64,000 bases of DNA, taken from positions 124,001-188,000 of the forward strand of contig NZ_JAFBED010000003.1 of the NCBI RefSeq assembly GCF_016908565.1, read 5' to 3'. The notes beneath the pieces are model-generated. The model was not told the origin of the DNA. It searched no databases and saw only the letters and a program-made list of their open reading frames with translations. The stretch's first letter is position 1, and every line of letters begins with the position of its first letter. This document shows positions 59,538-64,000 of the stretch, piece by piece. A program made the position numbers and the translations under genes. This DNA comes from Sutcliffiella tianshenii. Lineage in GTDB: Bacteria; Bacillota; Bacilli; Bacillales; Bacillaceae_I.

Positions 59538-60388
59538 CTATTGTCACCTTTTTTCCTTGTTACAGCTGCTGGTGCCATACGCTCCCAGAAGCATCTGAAA
59601 AGGACAGAGCCCCATTGCGCAAAAACCAGCCACCACGGCGTGTATATTCTTCTTTTCGTATACATCACCTTGGCAATGATCTTAGAAGCATGATCCGGAC
59701 TCATTGCAGGCGTATCCCGATAGGATGCAGTCGGAAGGATCATCGGTGTCCTTACCAAAGGAAGATAGATCGTAGTCGTGGTTATACCCGATGCATTCAG
59801 CTCGGGTCCAGCCGAACGCAACCATGTGTCAAAGGCAGATTTGGACGCCTGATAGGCAGACCAAAACGGAAGTGGGATCATCCACATATTAATCGTGGAT
59901 ATGTTGATAATCTGTCCCTTGTTCTTTTTCAGCATTGGAATGACAGAAAGCAAGAGCTCTACCGGTGCAAAATAATTGATGGCCATCGTCCGTTTGAAAT
60001 CATGGAGCCTGTCCAACGATTCGAAAATGGATCTCCTGATGGAAATGCCCGCATTACTGACAACCACGTCCAACCCCTGTGGAAATGTATGAAGAAAAGA
60101 AAGAAAGCTCCGCATTTCTTCCTCATTCCGCAGATCGGCACAGAAAATACTTACCTGTGCTGCCCGTTTGTCTATTTGCTCCTTCATGGCAGAAAGCTTG
60201 TCTCCCCTTCTTGCCACCAAAATCAGGTGGCTTTCCGTATCAGCCAACAAATACGCCAACCTCTCGCCGATCCCGGAGCTTGCCCCCGTAATCAGCACCG
60301 TCTTCCCCCTCAACTCTTTTTGAAGCTTTTTCAAGTTGATGTGAATAGATCCAAATAGCAGCTTTTCCTTCCATGTATAGTTATGCAT
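59534..60388 (-). CDS. Short-chain dehydrogenase/reductase
   Basis: A 284-residue SDR: NAD(P) loop TVLITGASSGIGERL, VVSNAGIS, and the catalytic Ser/Tyr/Lys in STINMWM and YQASKSAF. Its N-terminus carries about 30 extra residues before the Rossmann fold, and the C-terminus (about 260-284) is rich in W and basic residues, maybe membrane associated. First gene of the ligase/SnoaL operon; ribosome binding site AAAGGGAAC. Confidence 0.87.
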   Translation of the reverse strand: MHNYTWKEKLLFGSIHINLKKLQKELRGKTVLITGASSGIGERLAYLLADTESHLILVARRGDKLSAMKEQIDKRAAQVSIFCADLRNEEEMRSFLSFLHTFPQGLDVVVSNAGISIRRSIFESLDRLHDFKRTMAINYFAPVELLLSVIPMLKKNKGQIINISTINMWMIPLPFWSAYQASKSAFDTWLRSAGPELNASGITTTTIYLPLVRTPMILPTASYRDTPAMSPDHASKIIAKVMYTKRRIYTPWWLVFAQWGSVLFRCFWERMAPAAVTRKKGDNR

Positions 60389-60525
60389 ATGGGTTCCCTT
60401 TTCTTTTTTATACTATTATAGCAATCTATTACATTTCTTGACTGAATTCTTTAACTTTTATTAAGGGAAAAAAAGCAAAAGAATATATCTATAACAATAA
60501 TAATACAATTAAAAACAATATTATT

Positions 60526-60542
60526 TTATTGAAAAACGATAA
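60526..60542. promoter_or_regulatory. DUF2975-linked dyad TTATTG-N5-CGATAA
   Basis: A 5-of-6 inverted repeat with the same 5-nt spacer as the dyad near the DUF2975-XRE operon (5283-5299), located 47 nt before the start of the lone DUF2975 gene. This gene may be controlled by the distant XRE repressor. Confidence 0.4.
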
Positions 60543-60588
60543 ATTTCATGTTAAATTCAAGTTATTATTAAATCGTGAGGTGCTTTGA

Positions 60589-61056
60589 ATGAATGTTAAA
60601 CAAGGTTCAACAACTTTCTTAAAGGTAATTATTTTTTTGGCTGGAATTGGAGTGCTTGCATTGTGTATCTGGTTACCTGTGATAGCCGTCAGAGATGCAA
60701 GGGTACATCCAGATACAGCTTACTTCCTCATCCCCTTCTTAGTATGTGCATACGGATTCTGTATTGCGTTTTCTGTTGCGTTGTATCAAGCATTTAAACT
60801 ATTAACCTACATTGAAAAGAACAATGCTTTCTCTGAATTATCCCTTAAATCTTTGAGGGTTATAAAAAATTGTGCTTTTACAGTCATTTTTCTCTTTCTG
60901 TTAGGAATAGTAAGTTTAATGGTGCTTGCCAAAACCACAGGAGATGACGCAGCAGGTCCTATATCACTAAGTCTAATGGGGATTTTAGTGACAAGTATCG
61001 TTGCAGCTTTTATAAGTGTTCTTCAAATACCAATCAAAAATTCCCTGAATGTATGA
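60589..61056 (+). CDS. DUF2975 family membrane protein (unpaired)
   Basis: A 155-residue protein with four transmembrane helices and the family core FKLLTYIEKNNAFSELSL. Unlike the copy at 4.8 kb, no XRE repressor gene accompanies it; the next gene faces it 6 nt away. Upstream AT-rich region with a dyad like the one at the first locus. Ribosome binding site GTGAGGTGC. Function unknown. Confidence 0.85.
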   Translation: MNVKQGSTTFLKVIIFLAGIGVLALCIWLPVIAVRDARVHPDTAYFLIPFLVCAYGFCIAFSVALYQAFKLLTYIEKNNAFSELSLKSLRVIKNCAFTVIFLFLLGIVSLMVLAKTTGDDAAGPISLSLMGILVTSIVAAFISVLQIPIKNSLNV

Positions 61057-61062
61057 TGACTT

Positions 61063-61770
61063 CTACACTGTCATTTTCCAGTTTGACAGCGCCAACCATC
61101 TTTCTTTGTCCTTATAGTCCGGCATGATTTTGCCGACAAGACGCCAAAAGGAGCGGTCATGATTCAGATGGACCATATGACACATTTCGTGCACGACTAC
61201 GTAGTCGATCACTTCACGTGGCGCCATAGCCAGTCTCCAATTAAATGTTAATCCAAGATTTGAATCACACGTTCCCCATGTGGTTTTACTATCAGTAATC
61301 CGTATCGAACGTGGTTTCTTTTTGAAATGCCGTTGATAGGAGGCAATACTCTCTTCTACTAAAGCTTTGGTTTGCTGGTAATAGAACCTTTTCAATGATT
61401 GTTTCAGCTTTTCTTCATCCAACTGCATTGCATAGACATGTAAGATGTCTTCTTTAAACACCACATGATCCCGATTAATATTTTGATCTTGTATAATGTT
61501 AATCGGATATGTGTTTCCTAAATAAAGAAACTGCTCCTCATTTTCATACACCTTTTCTTTTGGCCCATCCAGCCGGGCCTTCACTTCCTTAACTTTTTGC
61601 AAAATGGCATCCCAATTTTTCTCCAACAACCGAATAACCTGTTCATCCGGTGTTTTTTTCGGTACCGACACCTCAAGATCTCCATAATTATCAATTGCGA
61701 TCCCGATAGAAGTCCGATTTTTGTATTTGATTTCAAAACGTATCGTCTCACCTAAGTAAGTATGTATCAT
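61063..61770 (-). CDS. YgjP-like (DUF45) metallopeptidase
   Basis: A 235-residue protein of the YgjP/WLM group. The zinc site is VHEMCHMVHLNHDRSFW (HExxH with a third His three residues later), and WGTCDSNLGLTFNWRLAMAP is the family block before it. Possibly a protease in DNA repair or restriction; such genes occur with type I restriction systems, and a DUF262 gene lies to the right, but no direct link is visible. Site AGGTGATGAG. Confidence 0.86.
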   Translation of the reverse strand: MIHTYLGETIRFEIKYKNRTSIGIAIDNYGDLEVSVPKKTPDEQVIRLLEKNWDAILQKVKEVKARLDGPKEKVYENEEQFLYLGNTYPINIIQDQNINRDHVVFKEDILHVYAMQLDEEKLKQSLKRFYYQQTKALVEESIASYQRHFKKKPRSIRITDSKTTWGTCDSNLGLTFNWRLAMAPREVIDYVVVHEMCHMVHLNHDRSFWRLVGKIMPDYKDKERWLALSNWKMTV

Positions 61771-61781
61771 CTCATCACCTA

Positions 61782-61816
61782 TTTAAAAAGTTCCTGTCAT
61801 CCAAGATAACAGGAAC
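61782..61816 (-). terminator. Leftward terminator upstream of the YgjP-like gene
   Basis: An 8-bp stem GTTCCTGT / ACAGGAAC with a 11-nt loop and a TTTTT run on the minus strand, 550 nt downstream of the DUF262 gene. Confidence 0.6.
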
Positions 61817-62160
61817 AAGATTGAGCTGTCTATTTTTGTACCTTTAAAATATTCTCTTCCGATTTTACCACACTCAAATTCGGATTCCATAGTTGGCTGT
61901 CATAATAAAGTTTTCCGAAATCACCCGTTCTTCATCCTATTTCCCCTCTTTTTCTCACTCTTTTTCCCCACTTTTTTTTACGCTTTTTCTCGAATATTAA
62001 AAAAGTCTTCCGAGTCCACAAAAAGAAGAAAGGCTTATCCCGTAAGGGATAGCCCTGCTTTTCTCACGCTTTTTTACGAAATCTTTTTTCTCACTTGGTG
62101 GAGAAATCGGACGGGTTTATTGTGACGGGTTAGGAAGTTTAATTTTTAGTTACATAGTAG

Positions 62161-62269
62161 ATCAAAGGTTTAAGACGAAGGACTTTACAGAATCATGGGT
62201 ATAAAGGAAATTCAACGATTTCACTAAGACTGGTTTTTATATAATCCTTTAAAAGTATAAACCTTTGAT
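62161..62269. repeat. 12-bp perfect inverted repeat, 109-bp element
   Basis: ATCAAAGGTTTA at 62161-62172 and TAAACCTTTGAT at 62258-62269, separated by 85 nt. It could be a remnant of a small mobile element or a transcript stem; no coding sequence lies between. Confidence 0.55.
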
Positions 62270-62364
62270 TCATTATCTTTTTTCTTTCCTCAATCATTGA
62301 ACTATTTAATTTTGACCAAACAGCATTTTAATAAGATTCCTTTGCGTTCTTTGAGTTCTCAGTT

Positions 62365-64000
62365 TCAATCTTCTTCTCGATGTTTTTCAAATGACTGCCT
62401 TATTAATTCCACTGCGTAATCTATATCCTTAGCACTATCAACACCAAACTCTACATCTCCATTCCCCCATCTACCAACATTTGATACATCTCTACAAACG
62501 CCTCTTGGATCATCTATCTTATTAAATGCAATATTCAAACTGAGGCGAAGCCTTCTCTTTTGAGGAACAATATCTACAAAATTTGTGGTTGTTTTATATG
62601 CAATGTAAAGTTTCTTAAACTCTTCACGAACTGAGCTATCTAAATTACAGATACGCTTTCTTAACTCTTGGAATAGTCCTAACATCTCTCCGTTCAATTC
62701 TGGAAAATCCATTAATGAATATGTGACTTGGCTGTCATCTGACCCTTTTGGCAAGTAATTAGAGATAACATCCTGTGATAGCTCTGGACATACCCATACT
62801 TTTAATGCAAGGTCTGCAAGTCGATTCCCTCTATCTAATATTTCTGGTTCACTCCATTTATTAAGTTGACCTAATCCTTTGTTCAAATTCAACGGACTAT
62901 TTGCAAATCCACCATTCATATCTCTTTTTTCTATAAATGGTTTATCGCTTAATTCTGAATTGTACTTTGTTAAAGTAAGATTTCCTAATGTGTGGAGGAA
63001 CGTATTGTGAATTTCTTCCCAATTGTCGCCTAATTCTTGTCTCCACTCACTTGAAAGGTTTTTGTTTTGGGGCATTATATGTTCTATAGTATAACTCTCA
63101 ATATCAACAATTTCTTTCCGATTGTGATTTTCCAATTTTCTAAGTACATAATTTCTATTTCTAAAATTGTACATATCCTTCACTAATATTTCTCGAATAA
63201 ATTCATCATTATCTGGCAGTCTTCTATATGAATCTTTTAGAAGAAACGCAACCTGGATACTTTCTAAGTAAGTATCCTTATTCACCTCTTTAATTAGCGT
63301 AGCAAAGGTTTTATTTAAAGAGTTTGTTGGTACTCCGCAAACGGCTCTTCTAAATACATATGATTCTACCAACTTCAACACTGCCATAAAATCTTTTTTT
63401 TCGATTAATCCTTCTGAAAAATCATGATAGACTTCCAGCAAGAATGGATATGATACGTCAACCTTTAAAGTGTTAATATCCTTCAATATTTGATTGATTT
63501 CTTTATCTTGCTCCTTCTGAAATGCTAATTTCACAAAGAACTTTGAGTATTTATAAATCTCTTGCAAAACCTCTTGTATTGGTGTTTCGGCTTTTGTTTT
63601 AACGTACTCTTTAAAGCTGGAATATACATTGTTTATATTAGGAATCCTTCCTGTTTTTACTGTTAAATAATCACGCATAAAACGGTCAAATAAAGAGGAA
63701 CCACTTACGTCTCCAAAACTTTTTTCCATTGGCCTCCAATAACTCTTATAAAGTACCTCTTGCTCTTTAGTTTCAAGTTTCATCAATACATAATTTCGAA
63801 TCAAGTCAGCTTGTGATAAGTCTAATCCAGTTGAATTGAGACTTTCAAATATGAGCTGAGGATTATCATTATCTCGATCAAGAGCTATGTCAACGATGAT
63901 AAGTTTTGAGATGCCACGATAAATGAAATTCAGATTTAATCCACTCTTTTGAATACTATCCAAAAAGAACTGATAGTTCTCATATACTCTGGTTGAATAT
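62365..64000 (-). CDS. DUF262/DUF1524 (GmrSD-like HNH) protein, 5' end beyond window
   Basis: At least 545 residues visible; the frame stays open to the right edge, so the start is outside. The N-terminal part visible belongs to DUF262 (IDxxLDxRDNDN and IFESLNSTGLDLSQADLIRN), followed by an HNH nuclease (DUF1524, IESYTIEHIMPQN, LHTLGNLTLTKYN) and a C-terminal DUF5655-like domain (FVDIVPQKRRLRLSLNI). The GmrSD family cleaves modified phage DNA; many relatives are type IV restriction or other defence proteins. AT-richer than neighbours, consistent with horizontal gain. The HNH residues H and N look intact. Confidence 0.82.
   Translation of the reverse strand, partial: YSTRVYENYQFFLDSIQKSGLNLNFIYRGISKLIIVDIALDRDNDNPQLIFESLNSTGLDLSQADLIRNYVLMKLETKEQEVLYKSYWRPMEKSFGDVSGSSLFDRFMRDYLTVKTGRIPNINNVYSSFKEYVKTKAETPIQEVLQEIYKYSKFFVKLAFQKEQDKEINQILKDINTLKVDVSYPFLLEVYHDFSEGLIEKKDFMAVLKLVESYVFRRAVCGVPTNSLNKTFATLIKEVNKDTYLESIQVAFLLKDSYRRLPDNDEFIREILVKDMYNFRNRNYVLRKLENHNRKEIVDIESYTIEHIMPQNKNLSSEWRQELGDNWEEIHNTFLHTLGNLTLTKYNSELSDKPFIEKRDMNGGFANSPLNLNKGLGQLNKWSEPEILDRGNRLADLALKVWVCPELSQDVISNYLPKGSDDSQVTYSLMDFPELNGEMLGLFQELRKRICNLDSSVREEFKKLYIAYKTTTNFVDIVPQKRRLRLSLNIAFNKIDDPRGVCRDVSNVGRWGNGDVEFGVDSAKDIDYAVELIRQSFEKHREED

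Larger units (their letters stand above)
61771..62364. other. Gene-free stretch with several structured repeats
   Basis: 594 nt without a gene I can support. It holds a leftward terminator (61782-61816), a T-rich iterated block (about 61943-62090, see findings), a hairpin GGCTTATCCC / GGGATAGCC at 62032-62054, and a 12-bp inverted repeat 62161-62172 / 62258-62269. This is the boundary between core genes and the DUF262 defence-like gene. Confidence 0.5.

Noticed and set aside
59615..60358. 247-codon plus-strand frame opposite the SDR gene
   Set aside because: Antisense shadow without SD; the SDR motifs on the minus strand are complete.
62161..62269. Insertion sequence remnant
   Set aside because: Inverted repeats are present but no transposase fragment or clear target duplication was seen, so it is reported only as a repeat.

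Overview
The window comes from a low-GC Firmicute of the family Bacillaceae, a Bacillus-type endospore former or close relative. Indicators are strong GGAGG ribosome binding sites with frequent TTG and GTG starts, many rho-independent terminators, an S-box (SAM-I) riboswitch, and family-typical genes: the yhbD-bacE-bacF bactofilin cluster, a fosB-type bacillithiol transferase, a DUF4047-sipW-tasA/camelysin cluster, a DesR-like regulator beside a fatty acid desaturase, DUF2975/XRE pairs, and secreted M4 and S8 proteases. No tRNA, rRNA, CRISPR array, prophage or intact insertion sequence was seen. The genes look chromosomal and mostly ordinary; the accessory flavour is concentrated at the right edge.

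Layout. 1-3.0 kb: leftward YnjBCD-type ABC importer (ATPase cut by the left edge). 3.1-5.3 kb: two VOC proteins, a small lipoprotein, and an XRE regulator with a DUF2975 membrane protein. 5.4-7.6 kb: a secreted duplicated helical protein with a cell-wall-sorting-like tail, followed by a class F sortase. 7.6-12.2 kb: serine hydrolase, MEDS-domain protein, YdcF-like protein, aminotransferase. 12.2-14.9 kb: SsuABC/TauABC-type importer. 15.0-19.1 kb: SAM-I riboswitch plus an RbsBAC-type sugar importer. 19.2-23.0 kb: small protein, diguanylate cyclase, two VOC genes and an ECF sigma factor. 23.1-25.2 kb: yhbD and two bactofilins. 25.2-32.7 kb: cupin-HD-GYP protein, secreted and DUF4097 proteins, DUF1835 protein, PfkB sugar kinase, DJ-1/PfpI protein, a truncated DesR-like receiver and a desaturase. 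32.9-38.5 kb: nucleotidyltransferase, phosphatase, RsbR-like STAS protein, MMPL transporter with its TetR gene. 38.5-43.5 kb: membrane and XRE genes, fosB with dinB, Nudix and histidine phosphatase, TetR. 43.5-46.7 kb: large RND exporter. 46.7-56.4 kb: secretion and biofilm block with a subtilisin-like protease, lysoplasmalogenase, an RRNPP-type regulator, neutral protease with a short upstream ORF, and DUF4047-sipW-tasA. 56.5-61.8 kb: oxidoreductase, an SDR/acyl-CoA ligase/SnoaL-like operon, a lone DUF2975 protein and a YgjP-like metalloprotease. 61.8-64.0 kb: a gene-free region with repeats, then a DUF262/HNH protein (GmrSD-like, possible phage defence) cut by the right edge.

Most interesting signals. 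(1) An S-box riboswitch heads a ribose-family importer, predicting a sulfur-containing sugar substrate such as methylthioribose. (2) Two separate intergenic regions carry five copies each of a CATTCTAACA core at exactly 21-nt spacing, and a third carries a different core (TATGCACAA) at about the same period. (3) An RRNPP-type regulator sits beside a neutral protease gene whose leader contains an unlisted 32-codon ORF with a strong ribosome binding site. (4) DesR has lost much of its DNA-binding domain and DesK is absent, although a DesR-like dyad remains upstream of des. (5) A class F sortase is paired with a protein bearing a non-canonical MPNAG sorting motif. These are readings of sequence only; no database search was possible.
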